From an uncultured Bacteroidia bacterium (GTDB lineage: Bacteria > Bacteroidota > Bacteroidia > Bacteroidales > UBA932): 64,000 nucleotides of DNA. Where the stretch lies: contig CACYHC010000006.1 of NCBI GenBank assembly GCA_902774145.1, positions 1-64,000 of the forward strand. The letters are read 5' to 3'. The translations under genes and the position numbers were made by a program. Shown here piece by piece: positions 46,657 to 56,312 of this stretch (its first letter is position 1; each line of letters starts with the position of its first letter). The notes beneath the pieces are model-generated. The model ran no database searches. It worked only from the letters and a program-made list of their open reading frames with translations, and was not told the DNA's origin.

Positions 46657-47936
46657 TTGCCGTGCCTCCCAGGCTTTTTTGTGGTGAAAATATACTTGAT
46701 GCTGGCACCCAGTTTGACGGGGCCGAACCAGGTATAGCGGCCGTTATACTGCCAAATCAGTTTGCTGTCATCGGAATTGCCTTCGTAATAGCGGTAGTAG
46801 GTAAGGAAGAGTCCGACCGCCGCAAAAGCATCCAGCCTCCAGTTCTCTCCGAGCTTCCACCCGTAGCCATATTCCAGTCCTGCCGTAACGAACTCACCCT
46901 GCCAGCCTTTGTGGCGCGGCTCAAGGTCGTAGTAGCCCAGGCCCAGGTCGAGGCCCAGAAAGTGGCCCCTGAGAACGTCCATGGGGTCATCACTGTTCCG
47001 GCGGCCAATCCAGTAGCGGGCATCCAGATCAAATTTCAGCATCTGCCAGGCCAGGTTGTTGGCGCGGTTCACCCACCAGGGGAAAGAATAGTCGGCCAGC
47101 AGGCTCCAGTGCTTCCCTATCGGTACTTCGACGGCGATGTTGGGGGTAATGGCCAGGTCATAGAGTAGGTTGGTAGATACCGCCAATATCGGCCGCTTGC
47201 GGGGATTTTCTTCCGCAGGAACGGTCTGCGCTTCTTCCGGGACGGGTTCCGGTTCTGCGATGGGCGTCAACTCCTGCGGCAGTTGTTCCTGCTGTTGTTC
47301 TTCCACAACGGGCGTAACGCTCTCCGAAGCGGGAGAAGCATGTTCTGCCTCCTTGTAACGGACAGTGATTAAGAGGCAGCGCAGGTACGGGTAATGTTCA
47401 TTCAGGAGATAGCGGTAGAGGTCGCCCGTCGCCGGGTCTTGTCCAAGGCGGTTGGCCAGGCGCCATTTCTTTGTTTCTGGCCCCACGCTGTCGTCGTCCA
47501 GAATGCGGAGGATTTTGCTGCGCGACGCCTCGCTGATTAGCGTATCCTGTACGATACGGCGCCTCAGGGGCTCCCAGGCTTCGCCTCCCGCCTCCACGGT
47601 AATCAGGGATGAATAGGCCGGAAGATATTCCTTCACCAGCGGGGCCAGGGCCGCCGCACGGGCCCGGCTCAGCGCAAGGTTATGTTCAAGCGGGCCTTCA
47701 GGAGAAGCATAGGCGACGACGTCTATGGACGCAATACGTTCTGTTCCTGCTTCCCGAAGAATTTTCTCCAGCGAGGCCACGGCTTCGTAGTTCTCCTGGT
47801 AAGCCGCATCGTATTCACTGATATCACAACGGAAATGCAGGGCCGAATAGTCTACTTTGTCCCCATCTTCGGGGATAAACAAAACGCAAAGCGAAACCGC
47901 CACTGATATGAGCGGACCAACAACCACTACCAACAA
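46653..47936 (-). CDS. OmpA-like/DUF3575 outer-membrane protein, first gene of the fimbrial operon
   Basis: A protein of about 427 residues with an N-terminal hydrophobic export segment, an OmpA-like periplasmic domain (VVAYASPEG, LALSRARAAALAPLV), a Glu/Gln/Pro-rich linker, and a C-terminal DUF3575 beta-barrel (VSTNLLYDLAITPNIAVEVP to KLGASIKYIF). The start is uncertain. An in-frame GTG at 48014 lies inside the upstream terminator and ahead of the promoter, so I prefer the TTG at 47936 (a second TTG follows it); there is no in-frame ATG near. It may anchor pilus assembly at the outer membrane. Confidence 0.75.
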   Translation of the reverse strand: MLVVVVGPLISVAVSLCVLFIPEDGDKVDYSALHFRCDISEYDAAYQENYEAVASLEKILREAGTERIASIDVVAYASPEGPLEHNLALSRARAAALAPLVKEYLPAYSSLITVEAGGEAWEPLRRRIVQDTLISEASRSKILRILDDDSVGPETKKWRLANRLGQDPATGDLYRYLLNEHYPYLRCLLITVRYKEAEHASPASESVTPVVEEQQQEQLPQELTPIAEPEPVPEEAQTVPAEENPRKRPILAVSTNLLYDLAITPNIAVEVPIGKHWSLLADYSFPWWVNRANNLAWQMLKFDLDARYWIGRRNSDDPMDVLRGHFLGLDLGLGYYDLEPRHKGWQGEFVTAGLEYGYGWKLGENWRLDAFAAVGLFLTYYRYYEGNSDDSKLIWQYNGRYTWFGPVKLGASIKYIFTTKKPGRHGK

Positions 47937-47957
47937 ATCCTGCTTTTTTTCAGAGTG

Positions 47958-47965
47958 CAAATTTA
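47958..47965 (-). promoter_or_regulatory. -7 box for the fimbrial operon
   Basis: TAAATTTG on the minus strand, exact consensus, about 22 nt before the TTG start. The position where a -33 TTTG should lie (19-21 nt further upstream) is occupied by the G10 tract at 47986-47995. Confidence 0.5.
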
Positions 47966-47985
47966 CTAAATATTTTTGTCTTTTA

Positions 47986-47995
47986 CCCCCCCCCC
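47986..47995 (-). repeat. Ten-base G homopolymer in the fimbrial promoter
   Basis: Ten consecutive C on the plus strand, G on the coding strand, between the upstream terminator and the -7 box. A tract of this length at a promoter is prone to slipped-strand length change and would alter the -33 region of the fimbrial promoter. Confidence 0.7.
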
Positions 47996-48002
47996 ATATA
48001 CA

Positions 48003-48038
48003 AAAAAGTGCCACTCAAACGCTTGAGAGGCACTTTTT
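48003..48038 (-). terminator. Terminator of the VWA lipoprotein gene
   Basis: Long hairpin: AAAAAGTGCC/GGCACTTTTT (48003-48012 with 48029-48038) continued by CTCAA/TTGAG. Near-perfect and flanked by T-runs on both strands, so strong. Confidence 0.88.
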
Positions 48039-48110
48039 CGGTCAATAACCGACTGATATTCGGTTGTTTACAAGAACTGAATTTTTCTACAAAAATGTTC
48101 TGTTTCTCAC

Positions 48111-49340
48111 CTATCTCGTAAATTGCCCGATCAGGCGGACAAGGAGGTCGCCGAGGTATTCCACCTGGTACTCGCCGACGGTGGCGGTGATGTGGTCGCC
48201 GCCCACGCCGCTGTCATTGGTCAGGAAGACATAGGTGCCGCCGGTGGCGATGGCAAAGAATCGGAGCATAAATTCGGTGTCTTTGTCCACTCCACTGGAG
48301 GCCACGGGAATCAGGCGGATGCCTTTTTCCGCATAGGCCCGAATGGATTGCTGGAGACTTTCCACCACCCCTTTGTCATCGTGATGCGCCGGGGCGTCCA
48401 GCAGCATAAAGGCCAGTTTCGTCCGGGCGTCCTGCGCCCAGGCAAGGCTCTCCAGGCTGACTTCGAGCGCCGTATGCACCGCTTCGGGATAATCGCCGCC
48501 CCCGTTTGCACTCTGCTGTTTGATGAAATCGACGGTCGTCCCCGCATCAGCGGAAAAATCGGAAACCCGGGTCAGATAAGTATCGCCTTTGTCCCGGTAA
48601 AAGAGGGCGGCCGTGCGCAGGGCGATATTCCCCTGTTGCCCGGTTGTGCGGTTCAGGACATCCAGCAGGTCGTCCTTGAGAAAATCGATCTCGTCGGCCA
48701 TCGAGCCCGTGGCATCCACGATAAAGGCAATGTCCGCCTGCATCGTGACAGAGGGCTGCGCCGCCAGGGCCACCTGGTTCACCGTCACGTCCGCCGCTGC
48801 ATCCCAGGGGGAAACGACGGGCGCCTCGGCAACCGCCTGCCCTTCCACCAATAGCGAAAGGCCGGCATTGTCTGCCAAATCTTCCTTCTGATAGAGCGAC
48901 ACCCACAGGTCTGCGCGGCCGGCATTGTCCGTCACGGCCTTCCAGAGAGCCTCGCCGCCCCGCAGCAGGGCGACCTTCGCCCCGGCGACCGGCGCACCCG
49001 TACCGTCCTTCACGCAGACGGCCACCCGGTTGTTGGTGTAAAATTTCCAGTAATCCGACATTCCGGAAAAATCCACGGCCTCCCCCTCCTGGTCCTTACC
49101 GGCCTGGCTCAGCATCAGGTTGCTCCAGAACGGCCAGTGGGCCAAGTCGTTCCACTCCCCTGCCGTCACCAGCCCGGCGAGCGAACCGCCGCCCTGCCCA
49201 TCACCCGGCGCATCCCCGCCGAGCGCATCCTTTTCGCCCAGGGACACACCTTCCACGAATCTGGAAAAATAACCTTTTGCACAGGAAGCCACGGACAGCA
49301 CCGCCGTCACGGTGGCAAGCATCAAGAAAAACCGTTTCAT
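48111..49340 (-). CDS. VWA-domain lipoprotein, possibly pilus-associated
   Basis: A 409-residue lipoprotein (signal ending LSVASC|A; ATG at 49340 gives the proper signal). Residues 90-180 look like a beta-sandwich (VAVCVKDGTGAPVAGAKVALL), and 200-405 form a von Willebrand A domain with MIDAS DATGS at 209-213. It has its own promoter and terminator and stands just upstream of the fimbrial operon. In Porphyromonas the Mfa5 tip protein is also a VWA protein, so a pilus-tip role is possible, but nothing here proves a link. Confidence 0.82.
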   Translation of the reverse strand: MKRFFLMLATVTAVLSVASCAKGYFSRFVEGVSLGEKDALGGDAPGDGQGGGSLAGLVTAGEWNDLAHWPFWSNLMLSQAGKDQEGEAVDFSGMSDYWKFYTNNRVAVCVKDGTGAPVAGAKVALLRGGEALWKAVTDNAGRADLWVSLYQKEDLADNAGLSLLVEGQAVAEAPVVSPWDAAADVTVNQVALAAQPSVTMQADIAFIVDATGSMADEIDFLKDDLLDVLNRTTGQQGNIALRTAALFYRDKGDTYLTRVSDFSADAGTTVDFIKQQSANGGGDYPEAVHTALEVSLESLAWAQDARTKLAFMLLDAPAHHDDKGVVESLQQSIRAYAEKGIRLIPVASSGVDKDTEFMLRFFAIATGGTYVFLTNDSGVGGDHITATVGEYQVEYLGDLLVRLIGQFTR

Positions 49341-49356
49341 AACCCTGTGATATATG

Positions 49357-49364
49357 CAAAAATA
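49357..49364 (-). promoter_or_regulatory. -7 box for the VWA lipoprotein gene
   Basis: TATTTTTG, exact consensus, 16 nt before the ATG at 49340. It coincides with the U-tract of the groEL terminator just upstream. Confidence 0.5.
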
Positions 49365-49390
49365 ATGCCCGGCGGTGAGGCCGGGCATTA
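49363..49390 (-). terminator. Terminator of groES-groEL
   Basis: Perfect 11-bp stem TAATGCCCGGC / GCCGGGCATTA with a 6-nt loop, followed by TTTTT on the minus strand, 20 nt after the groEL stop. Confidence 0.88.
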
Positions 49391-49409
49391 CTCATTCCAA
49401 AGCGAAAGA

Positions 49410-51032
49410 CTACATCATTCCGCCGGCAGGCATCGCGGGTGCCGCAGGTTCCGGTGCAGGAATCTCGGCGATGCCGCATTCGGTCGTCAGGAACATACCG
49501 GCCACGGAAGCCGCATTTTCCAGAGCGACACGCGCCACCTTGGTCGGGTCGATCACGCCGGCCTCGTACATATTCACATACTCGCCGGTACGGGCATTGT
49601 ACCCGAAGTCCTTCTTGCCTTCACGGATTTTCTGGATGACGACACTGCCGTCCACGCCCGCGTTCAGGGCAATCTGGCGGAGCGGCTCCTCGATGGCCTT
49701 GGCCACGATGTGGATGCCGGTCGTCTCGTCGTCATTCTCGCCCTTGAGGCCTTCCAGCGCAGAAATGGCACGGATGTAAGCCACGCCGCCGCCGGGCAGG
49801 TAACCCTCCTCCACCGCAGCGCGGGTTGCATTGAGAGCATCCTCCACGCGGTCCTTCTTCTCCTTCATCTCGACCTCGGTCGTCGCGCCCACATAGAGGA
49901 CGGCAACGCCGCCGGCGAGCTTGCCCAGGCGCTCCTGGAGTTTCTCACGGTCGTAGTCGGAGGTCGTGGTCTCCATCTGCTTGCGGATCTGGTCGGCGCG
50001 GTCCTTGATAGCCGCCTTGTCGCCGGCACCGCCCACGATAGTGGTATTTTCCTTGGTAATGGTCACCTTCTCGGCCTTGCCGAGCATATCGGGGGTCGCG
50101 TGCTCAAGGGTATAGCCGCGCTCCTCGGAGATAACGGTCGCACCGGTCAGGACGGCGATATCCTGCAGCATTTCCTTGCGGCGGTCGCCGAAACCGGGGG
50201 CCTTCACGGCGGCAATCTTCAGGGCGCCGCGGAGTTTGTTCACCACGAGGGTGGTCAGCGCCTCGCCGTCCACATCCTCGGCGATGATGAGCAGTTCCCT
50301 GCCTTCCCGGGCGATGGGCTCGAGAATCGGGAGCAGGTCCTTCATCGTGGAGATTTTCTTGTCGGTGATGAGCAGGGCGGGATTCGTCAGCTCGGCCTCC
50401 ATCTTGTCCCCGTTCGTCATGAAATAGGGAGAGATGTAACCGCGGTCGAACTGCATACCCTCGACCACCTTCACCTCGGTATCGGTGCCCTTGGCTTCCT
50501 CGACGGTAATGACGCCGTCCTTCTTGACCTTGGACATCGCATCGGCGATGAGCTTGCCGATATAACCGTCATTGTTGGCGGAAACGGTACCCACCTGCTC
50601 GACCTTGGAATAGTCGTTGCCGACTTCCTGGCTCTGTTTCTTGAGGTTCTCCACCACGGCGGCAACGGCCTTGTCGATGCCCCGCTTGAGGTCCATCGGA
50701 TTGGCGCCGGCGGTCACGTTCTTGATGCCCACATTGATGATGGCCTGGGCCAGCACGGTAGCCGTCGTGGTACCGTCACCCGCCTGGTCGTTGGTCTTGG
50801 AAGCCACTTCCTTGACCATCTGGGCGCCCATATTTTCGAACTTGTCCTCGAGCTCGACTTCCTTTGCGACGGTCACGCCGTCCTTGGTCACCTGCGGCGC
50901 GCCGAACTTCTTCTCAATGACCACGTTGCGTCCCTTGGGGCCGAGCGTCACCTTGACGGCGTTCGCCAACTGATCGGCGCCGCTCTTCATCTTGGAGCGC
51001 ACCTCAGATTCGAATTTTATTTCTTTTGCCAT
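49410..51032 (-). CDS. groEL: Chaperonin GroEL (Hsp60)
   Basis: The 540-residue ring subunit of the GroEL/ES folding chamber. Canonical motifs: [34 protein letters not shown] (ATP site), [16 protein letters not shown], and a shortened Gly/Met-type tail PAGGMM. It follows groES after 4 nt and ends at a strong terminator. No CIRCE element is present upstream of the pair. Confidence 0.98.
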   Translation of the reverse strand: MAKEIKFESEVRSKMKSGADQLANAVKVTLGPKGRNVVIEKKFGAPQVTKDGVTVAKEVELEDKFENMGAQMVKEVASKTNDQAGDGTTTATVLAQAIINVGIKNVTAGANPMDLKRGIDKAVAAVVENLKKQSQEVGNDYSKVEQVGTVSANNDGYIGKLIADAMSKVKKDGVITVEEAKGTDTEVKVVEGMQFDRGYISPYFMTNGDKMEAELTNPALLITDKKISTMKDLLPILEPIAREGRELLIIAEDVDGEALTTLVVNKLRGALKIAAVKAPGFGDRRKEMLQDIAVLTGATVISEERGYTLEHATPDMLGKAEKVTITKENTTIVGGAGDKAAIKDRADQIRKQMETTTSDYDREKLQERLGKLAGGVAVLYVGATTEVEMKEKKDRVEDALNATRAAVEEGYLPGGGVAYIRAISALEGLKGENDDETTGIHIVAKAIEEPLRQIALNAGVDGSVVIQKIREGKKDFGYNARTGEYVNMYEAGVIDPTKVARVALENAASVAGMFLTTECGIAEIPAPEPAAPAMPAGGMM

Positions 51033-51036
51033 AATA

Positions 51037-51303
51037 TTACAGTATTGCCAAAATGTCCGACTGCTTTACAATAAGATATTTTTTGTCATCGACGGTGACT
51101 TCCGTGCCGGAATACTTGCCATACAGCACCATATCCCCTACTTTCACTTCCATCGGCTCATCCTTCTTGCCGGGACCCGCGGCCAGGACCTTCCCCTGCT
51201 GGGGCTTCTCCTTCGCCGTGTCGGGAATGAAAATACCGGAAGCCGTCTTGGTCTCCGCTTCCTTGGGCTCAATCAGAACCCTGTCTGCCAAAGGTTTCAT
51301 CAT
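51037..51303 (-). CDS. groES: Co-chaperonin GroES (Hsp10)
   Basis: The 88-residue lid of the chaperonin. It begins [22 protein letters not shown], includes the mobile loop, and ends [18 protein letters not shown]. First gene of the groES-groEL operon. The 105-nt upstream gap holds the glyA terminator but no exact TAnnTTTG box, so its promoter could not be placed. Confidence 0.98.
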   Translation of the reverse strand: MMKPLADRVLIEPKEAETKTASGIFIPDTAKEKPQQGKVLAAGPGKKDEPMEVKVGDMVLYGKYSGTEVTVDDKKYLIVKQSDILAIL

Positions 51304-51337
51304 AATAATAAGTTTTAAATTGTGTTGCTGTCTTCTT

Positions 51338-51372
51338 AAAAAAGCGTCCCCGGAAAACCGGAAACGCCTTTT
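51338..51372 (-). terminator. Terminator of glyA
   Basis: Hairpin with CCGG-AAAA-CCGG at its tip and GCGT/ACGC below (two mismatches between), flanked by A- and T-runs, 36 nt after the glyA stop. Confidence 0.7.
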
Positions 51373-51408
51373 CGAAAATCAATGTCCGTGCCAGTGACAA
51401 ATTGTCAA

Positions 51409-52731
51409 CTAATACTTGTTCAGCGGCACGCCGGCCGTCATCTGATGCACCTTCTTGCGCACCTCGGAAAGCACCGCCTCATGCCCGGCAGGCATCTCCT
51501 TGCGCGTCAGAGCCTCGATATGCGCCGCACAGGACTCCAGCACCGCGTCGATCAGGTTGACGATATCCCGCATATCCTTCTCCACGAAACCGCGGGAGGT
51601 CACGGCCGGCGTACCGACGCGGATGCCCGAGGTCTGGAAAGGAGAACGGCTGTCGAAGGGCACCATATTCTTGTTGACGGTGATGTCGGCCTTGACGAGT
51701 TGCGTCTCGGCGATGCGCCCGGTCACGTCCGCGAATTTACCGCGCAAGTCTATGAGCATCAAGTGATTATCCGTACCTCCAGAAACCACTTTGTAGCCCT
51801 TCTCGAGGAACGCGTCGCTCATCGCCTTCGCATTGGCGATGACCTGCTTCTGGTATTCCACGTATTCGGGCTGCTGCGCCTCGAAGAACGCCACGGCCTT
51901 GGCGGCAATCACGTGTTCGAGCGGTCCGCCCTGAACGCCGGGGAAAACGCTGCTGTCCAGGACCTGGGACATCTTCTTGATCTCCCCCTTGGGCGTAGTG
52001 CGCCCGAGCGGATCGTCGAAGTCCTTGCCCAGCAGGATAATGCCGCCACGCGGTCCGCGCAGGGTCTTGTGCGTCGTGCTCGTGACGATGTGCGCGTACT
52101 TCACGGGGTTTTCCAACAAGCCCGCGGCGATGAGACCCGCCGTATGCGCCATATCGATCCAAAGCAACGCTCCCACCTCGTCGGCCAGTGCCCGCATCCG
52201 CGCATAGTCCCATTCGCGGGAATACGCCGATGCGCCGCCGATGATGAGCTTCGGACGGCATTCGCGCGCCTTCCGCTCCATCTCGTCGTAGTCGATGCGG
52301 CCGGTCGCGGGATCCAGCCCGTACGCCACGGCATTGTAGAGGATGCCGGAAGCATTGACGGGAGAGCCGTGCGTCAGGTGGCCGCCCTGGCTGAGGTCCA
52401 GGCCCATGAAGGTATCGCCGGGACGAAGGACCGCCATGATGACCGCCATATTGGCCTGCGCGCCGGAATGCGGCTGCACATTGGCCCACTCGGCGCCGTA
52501 GATGGCCTTGAGCCGGTCGATGGCGACCTGCTCGATCTGGTCGACAACCTCGCACCCGCCGTAATAGCGCTTGCCGGGATAGCCTTCCGCGTATTTGTTG
52601 GTGCAGATGGAGCCCATCGCCTTGAGCACGTCATTGGAGACGTAGTTTTCAGAGGCGATGAGTTCCAGTCCGCTGGACTGCCTTTCGGCTTCTTTCTTGA
52701 TAAGGTCGGTGATGACCAGATCCTGTTTCAT
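51409..52731 (-). CDS. glyA: Serine hydroxymethyltransferase
   Basis: Converts serine and tetrahydrofolate to glycine and methylene-THF. The 440-residue PLP enzyme has [19 protein letters not shown] near the N-terminus, [12 protein letters not shown], and the PLP lysine in [13 protein letters not shown]. The ATG at 52731 ([15 protein letters not shown]) is chosen, since a longer reading runs into ppdK. It follows ppdK by 14 nt and is the last gene of that unit. It uses the serine made by the operon at 7846-9852. Confidence 0.97.
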   Translation of the reverse strand: MKQDLVITDLIKKEAERQSSGLELIASENYVSNDVLKAMGSICTNKYAEGYPGKRYYGGCEVVDQIEQVAIDRLKAIYGAEWANVQPHSGAQANMAVIMAVLRPGDTFMGLDLSQGGHLTHGSPVNASGILYNAVAYGLDPATGRIDYDEMERKARECRPKLIIGGASAYSREWDYARMRALADEVGALLWIDMAHTAGLIAAGLLENPVKYAHIVTSTTHKTLRGPRGGIILLGKDFDDPLGRTTPKGEIKKMSQVLDSSVFPGVQGGPLEHVIAAKAVAFFEAQQPEYVEYQKQVIANAKAMSDAFLEKGYKVVSGGTDNHLMLIDLRGKFADVTGRIAETQLVKADITVNKNMVPFDSRSPFQTSGIRVGTPAVTSRGFVEKDMRDIVNLIDAVLESCAAHIEALTRKEMPAGHEAVLSEVRKKVHQMTAGVPLNKY

Positions 52732-52745
52732 AAATCGAATTTCAA

Positions 52746-55475
52746 TTAAGCCGCTTGTTTGATGGCCGCCTGGGCAGCCGCAAGACGTGCGATGGGCACG
52801 CGGAACGGAGAGCAGCTGACGTAATCGAGACCGATCTTGTTGAAGAACGAGATGGAATCGGGATCGCCGCCGTGCTCGCCGCAGATACCGCACTTGAGGC
52901 CGGGCCGCTTGGAACGACCGGACTGGATGCCCTGCTCGACGAGTTTGCCGACACCCTTGACATCGATGGTCTGGAACGGGTCGCTGTCGAGGATCTTGTT
53001 GCCCAGGTAATCGCCCATGAAGGTACCCACGTCGTCACGGGAGAAGCCGAAGGTCATCTGGGTGAGGTCGTTGGTACCGAAGGAGAAGAACTCGGCGGTA
53101 CGGGCCATCCGGTCGGCGGTCAGGGCCGCACGCGGGATTTCGATCATCGTACCGAAGTGGTAGTCGATGGTCTGGCCGTAGTAGCGCTGCTCCACCTCCA
53201 CGCGGACTTTCTCGCAATGCGCCTTCTGGAATTCCAGCTCGCGGGCGGAAACGGTGACGGGGATCATGATTTCAGGCTGCGGGTGGAACCCTTCCTGCTG
53301 GAGCTCCGCGGTGGCGGAGAAGATGGCCCGGTACTGGGTCTCGGCAATCAGCGGATAGGTCACGTGCAGACGCACGCCGCGGTGTCCCATCATCGGGTTC
53401 ACCTCGTGCAGGCTCTCGCCGCGCTTGTCCACTTCGGCGACGGAGATGCCGAGTTCATCGGCGAGCTGGGCCCGCTTGTCCTCGGTCTTGGGAACGAACT
53501 CGTGGAGCGGCGGGTCAAGCAGACGGAATACGACGGGCTTGCCGTCCATGATCTTCAGCGTGCTCTTGACGGAGGCCTTGATGAACGGTTCCAGTTCGAG
53601 CAGGGCGTTTTCGCGCTCCTTGTCGGTCTGGGACATGATCATCTTGCGAAGTTTCGCGAGCGGGGTCTCGGAGTTCTTGCCGTAGAACATATGTTCGATA
53701 CGGAAGAGGCCGATGCCCTCGGCGCCGAACTGCAGGGCGCGGGCGGCGTCCTCGGGGGTATCGGCGTTGGTGCGGATGCCCAGGCGGCGGAACTTGTCCA
53801 CCACACCCATGAACTTGATGAAGAGCGGGTTCTCGCTCGCATCCATCGTCTCGATGGCGCAGGCGTACACGGCACCCTTGGCGCCGTTCAGCGAGAACGC
53901 ATCCCCTTCCTTATAGACGCGGGGATCATTGCCGAAGGAAACGCACTTCTTCTCGAAGTTGATCTTCATCGCCTCGCAACCGACGATGCAGCACTTGCCC
54001 CAGCCGCGGGCGACGAGCGCCGCGTGGGAGGTCATACCGCCGCGGGTGGTCAGGATACCGGCGGAAGCGCGCATACCCTCGATGTCCTCGGGAGAAGTCT
54101 CTTCGCGGATGAGAATGGTCTTCTTGCCCTTCGCAGCCGCTTCCATCGCCGCTTCGGAAGTGAAGACGATGGTACCAACAGCTCCGCCCGGCGATGCGGG
54201 AAGGCCGCGGGCGATTACCTCGGCGTTCTTCTCGGAAGCGGGGTTGAGGATCGGGTGCAGGATTTCGTCGAGCTGGGAAGGAGAAACGCGCATCACGGCG
54301 GTCTTCTCGTCGATCATCCCTTCGGAGAGCATATCCATCGCCATCTGGAGGGCGGCGATACCGGTACGCTTGCCAATACGGCACTGGAGCATCCAGAGCG
54401 TGCCTTCCTGGATCGTAAACTCGATGTCCTGCATATCGTGGAAGTGGTCTTCCAGGCGCTTGCGGATGCCGTCGAGCTCCTTGTAAACGGCGGGCATCGC
54501 GGTCTCGAGGGACTCGAGATTCTTGTTGTGCTCGTTCTTGGTCGCCTCGTTCAGGGGGTTCGGGGTGCGGATACCCGCCACCACGTCTTCGCCCTGGGCG
54601 TTGATGAGCCACTCGCCGTAGAATTTGTTGTCACCGTTGGCCGGGTTGCGGGAGAACGCCACGCCGGTCGCGGAGGTGTTGCCCATGTTGCCGAAGACCA
54701 TCGACTGCACGTTCACGGCCGTACCCCAGTCATCGGGAATCTTCTCGATGCGGCGGTAGGCGATGGCGCGCTTGCCGTTCCAGGACTTGAACACGCCGCC
54801 GATCGAACCCCAGAGCTGGGCTTCGGCGGTGTCGGGGAAGTCGACGCCGAGCACTTCCTTCACCTTGTCCTTGAAGAGGACGCAGAGGTCCTTGAGTTCG
54901 TCGGCGGTGATGTCGGTGTCGGACTTGTAACCCTTGGCTTCCTTGAGGTCGGCCATCATCTTGTCCAGTTGCTGGCGGATGCCCTTGCCGTCCTCGGGCT
55001 CGATGCCCTCGGCCTTCTCCATCACGACGTCGGAATACATCATGATGAGACGGCGATAGGCGTCATACACGAAACGGGGGTTGCCGGTCTTCTTGATCAT
55101 ACCGGGAATGGTGGCGGAGCAAAGGCCGATGTTCAGGATGGTGTCCATCATACCGGGCATGGAGGAACGTGCGCCGGAACGGCAGCTCACGAGCAGGGGA
55201 TCTGAGGGATCGCCAAACTTCTTGCCCATCAGCTTCTCCGTGGCAGCGAGGGCCTCGGCCACGTCTTTCTTCAATTCCTCGGAATAGCCGCCGCCCAGCT
55301 GATAATACTCGGCGCAGCATTCGGTGGTGATGGTGAAACCGGCCGGAACCGGCATACCCAACCTGCTCATCTCGGCAAGGTTCGCACCCTTGCCACCCAG
55401 GAGTTCCCGCATGGAACCGTCGCCCTCGGCCGTCTTGCCGCCGAAGCGATACACTCTTTTCTTGTTCTGGAACAT
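52746..55475 (-). CDS. ppdK: Pyruvate, phosphate dikinase
   Basis: Interconverts pyruvate, ATP and phosphate with PEP, AMP and pyrophosphate. The 909-residue chain includes the N-terminal ATP-grasp ([20 protein letters not shown]), the swivelling phospho-histidine domain ([17 protein letters not shown] with the catalytic His), and the PEP/pyruvate barrel ending [14 protein letters not shown]. With enolase and PFOR in the window it lets the cell run PEP/pyruvate flux in either direction. Transcribed with glyA from a box at 55560-55567 after a leader of about 80 nt. Confidence 0.98.
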   Translation of the reverse strand: MFQNKKRVYRFGGKTAEGDGSMRELLGGKGANLAEMSRLGMPVPAGFTITTECCAEYYQLGGGYSEELKKDVAEALAATEKLMGKKFGDPSDPLLVSCRSGARSSMPGMMDTILNIGLCSATIPGMIKKTGNPRFVYDAYRRLIMMYSDVVMEKAEGIEPEDGKGIRQQLDKMMADLKEAKGYKSDTDITADELKDLCVLFKDKVKEVLGVDFPDTAEAQLWGSIGGVFKSWNGKRAIAYRRIEKIPDDWGTAVNVQSMVFGNMGNTSATGVAFSRNPANGDNKFYGEWLINAQGEDVVAGIRTPNPLNEATKNEHNKNLESLETAMPAVYKELDGIRKRLEDHFHDMQDIEFTIQEGTLWMLQCRIGKRTGIAALQMAMDMLSEGMIDEKTAVMRVSPSQLDEILHPILNPASEKNAEVIARGLPASPGGAVGTIVFTSEAAMEAAAKGKKTILIREETSPEDIEGMRASAGILTTRGGMTSHAALVARGWGKCCIVGCEAMKINFEKKCVSFGNDPRVYKEGDAFSLNGAKGAVYACAIETMDASENPLFIKFMGVVDKFRRLGIRTNADTPEDAARALQFGAEGIGLFRIEHMFYGKNSETPLAKLRKMIMSQTDKERENALLELEPFIKASVKSTLKIMDGKPVVFRLLDPPLHEFVPKTEDKRAQLADELGISVAEVDKRGESLHEVNPMMGHRGVRLHVTYPLIAETQYRAIFSATAELQQEGFHPQPEIMIPVTVSARELEFQKAHCEKVRVEVEQRYYGQTIDYHFGTMIEIPRAALTADRMARTAEFFSFGTNDLTQMTFGFSRDDVGTFMGDYLGNKILDSDPFQTIDVKGVGKLVEQGIQSGRSKRPGLKCGICGEHGGDPDSISFFNKIGLDYVSCSPFRVPIARLAAAQAAIKQAA

Positions 55476-55559
55476 AATTATTTAATTGTTAAAATATTGA
55501 TATTTCAATCCTTGTCCTCCGCCCCGGCCGCGCATTCCGCCCCCCGGACGATTAACCGA

Positions 55560-55567
55560 CAAATTTA
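55560..55567 (-). promoter_or_regulatory. -7 box for ppdK-glyA
   Basis: TAAATTTG on the minus strand, exact consensus, in an AT-rich patch. Gives a leader of about 80 nt before the ATG at 55475; no riboswitch-like fold was recognised in it. Confidence 0.5.
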
Positions 55568-55610
55568 ATAAAAAATATTGGAATTCCGTGCACGCCCGCG
55601 GGCGGAAAGC

Positions 55611-55639
55611 AAAACGGCCCGCCGGAATCGGCAGGCCGT
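55611..55639 (-). terminator. Terminator of tRNA-Leu
   Basis: Stem ACGGCC/GGCCGT (55614-55619 with 55634-55639) extended by further G-C pairs, then TTTT on the minus strand, starting 8 nt past the tRNA 3' end. Confidence 0.75.
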
Positions 55640-55646
55640 CAGTACG

Positions 55647-55729
55647 TGCGCGGGATGAGACTCGAACTCACACAGGTTTTACCCCACTAGCTCCTGAAAC
55701 TAGCGCGTCTACCATTTCGCCACCCGCGC
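55647..55729 (-). tRNA. tRNA-Leu (anticodon CAG)
   Basis: An 83-nt gene with acceptor stem GCGCGGG/CCCGCGC, discriminator A, D-arm GGCGAAATGGTAGACGC, anticodon stem CTAGT/GCTAG around loop TTCAGGA (anticodon CAG, reading CUG), a long class II variable arm (GGGT/ACCT), and T-arm GTGAG-TTCGAGT-CTCAT. The 3' CCA is not encoded. Preceded by a -7 box and followed by a terminator, so it is its own transcription unit. Confidence 0.95.
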
Positions 55730-55740
55730 GCTAGGGACTG

Positions 55741-55748
55741 CAAATATA
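55741..55748 (-). promoter_or_regulatory. -7 box for tRNA-Leu
   Basis: TATATTTG, exact consensus, 12 nt upstream of the mature 5' end, between the stop codon of the DUF3575 gene and the tRNA. Confidence 0.55.
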
Positions 55749-55757
55749 CAACTTTTT

Positions 55758-56312
55758 TTAAAAAATGTATGCAATTGATAAAATAAAGTCGTCCGGAAGG
55801 AAAAAATATTTGCCGCCGCTCACCCGAACGGTCCCGCAGGTGGGGCAGGAATAACTGCGGTAGCGGTCATAACCCACCCAGGCGCCGATGCCGACATCCA
55901 GGTTCCAGTGCTTCCCTAGCATATAGGCGTAGCCCGCCGACAGTCCCCCGCCCAGGCGGTCTCCCTCGGTGGTCACCGGCGATGAGAAACCGCCCCGGCT
56001 GTACTCCTGCCATTGCGCGCGGGCGCCCAGCCACCAGCCCGAATACACGTGCCAGGGCCACCAGCGCGCTCCCGCGCGCACCAGCCGCTGCCGCGACTGG
56101 AAGCGCCCGCGCGCGGTCTCGAACGAGAAGGGATTGTACTTGAGGCCGAGCAGCACCGACCAGTGCCGGGCAAAGCCGTACGCCGCCTCGATATTCAGGG
56201 TCCCGAGCTGCGCATAATCGGCGGCATTGGTGGAAAGGGAAAATTCCTGCGCGCGGGCGCTGCGCCCCGCCAGCATCAGCAGGGCGCACAACAGCAGACA
56301 GACTTTATTCAT
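55758..56312 (-). CDS. DUF3575 outer-membrane barrel protein
   Basis: A 184-residue protein with a cleavable signal peptide (ALLMLAGRSARAQ) and a small DUF3575 beta-barrel: FSLSTNAADYAQLGTLNIEAAYG, HWSVLLGLKYNPFSF, a final FILSIAYIF ending in an aromatic residue as in outer-membrane barrels. A loop carries SCPTCGTVR, a CxxC that I recall from related proteins. It overlaps the end of the upstream peptidase-like gene by 8 nt, so the two are co-transcribed. Confidence 0.85.
   Translation of the reverse strand: MNKVCLLLCALLMLAGRSARAQEFSLSTNAADYAQLGTLNIEAAYGFARHWSVLLGLKYNPFSFETARGRFQSRQRLVRAGARWWPWHVYSGWWLGARAQWQEYSRGGFSSPVTTEGDRLGGGLSAGYAYMLGKHWNLDVGIGAWVGYDRYRSYSCPTCGTVRVSGGKYFFLPDDFILSIAYIF

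Noticed and set aside
47937..48014. N-terminal extension of the OmpA/DUF3575 protein beginning at a GTG at 48014
   Set aside because: That codon lies inside the terminator hairpin of the upstream gene and upstream of the -7 box, so it should not be on the mRNA.
51304..51408. CIRCE-type heat-shock operator ahead of groES-groEL
   Set aside because: No TTAGCACTC/GAGTGCTAA pair is present; the only inverted repeats belong to the glyA terminator and a short palindrome at the glyA stop.
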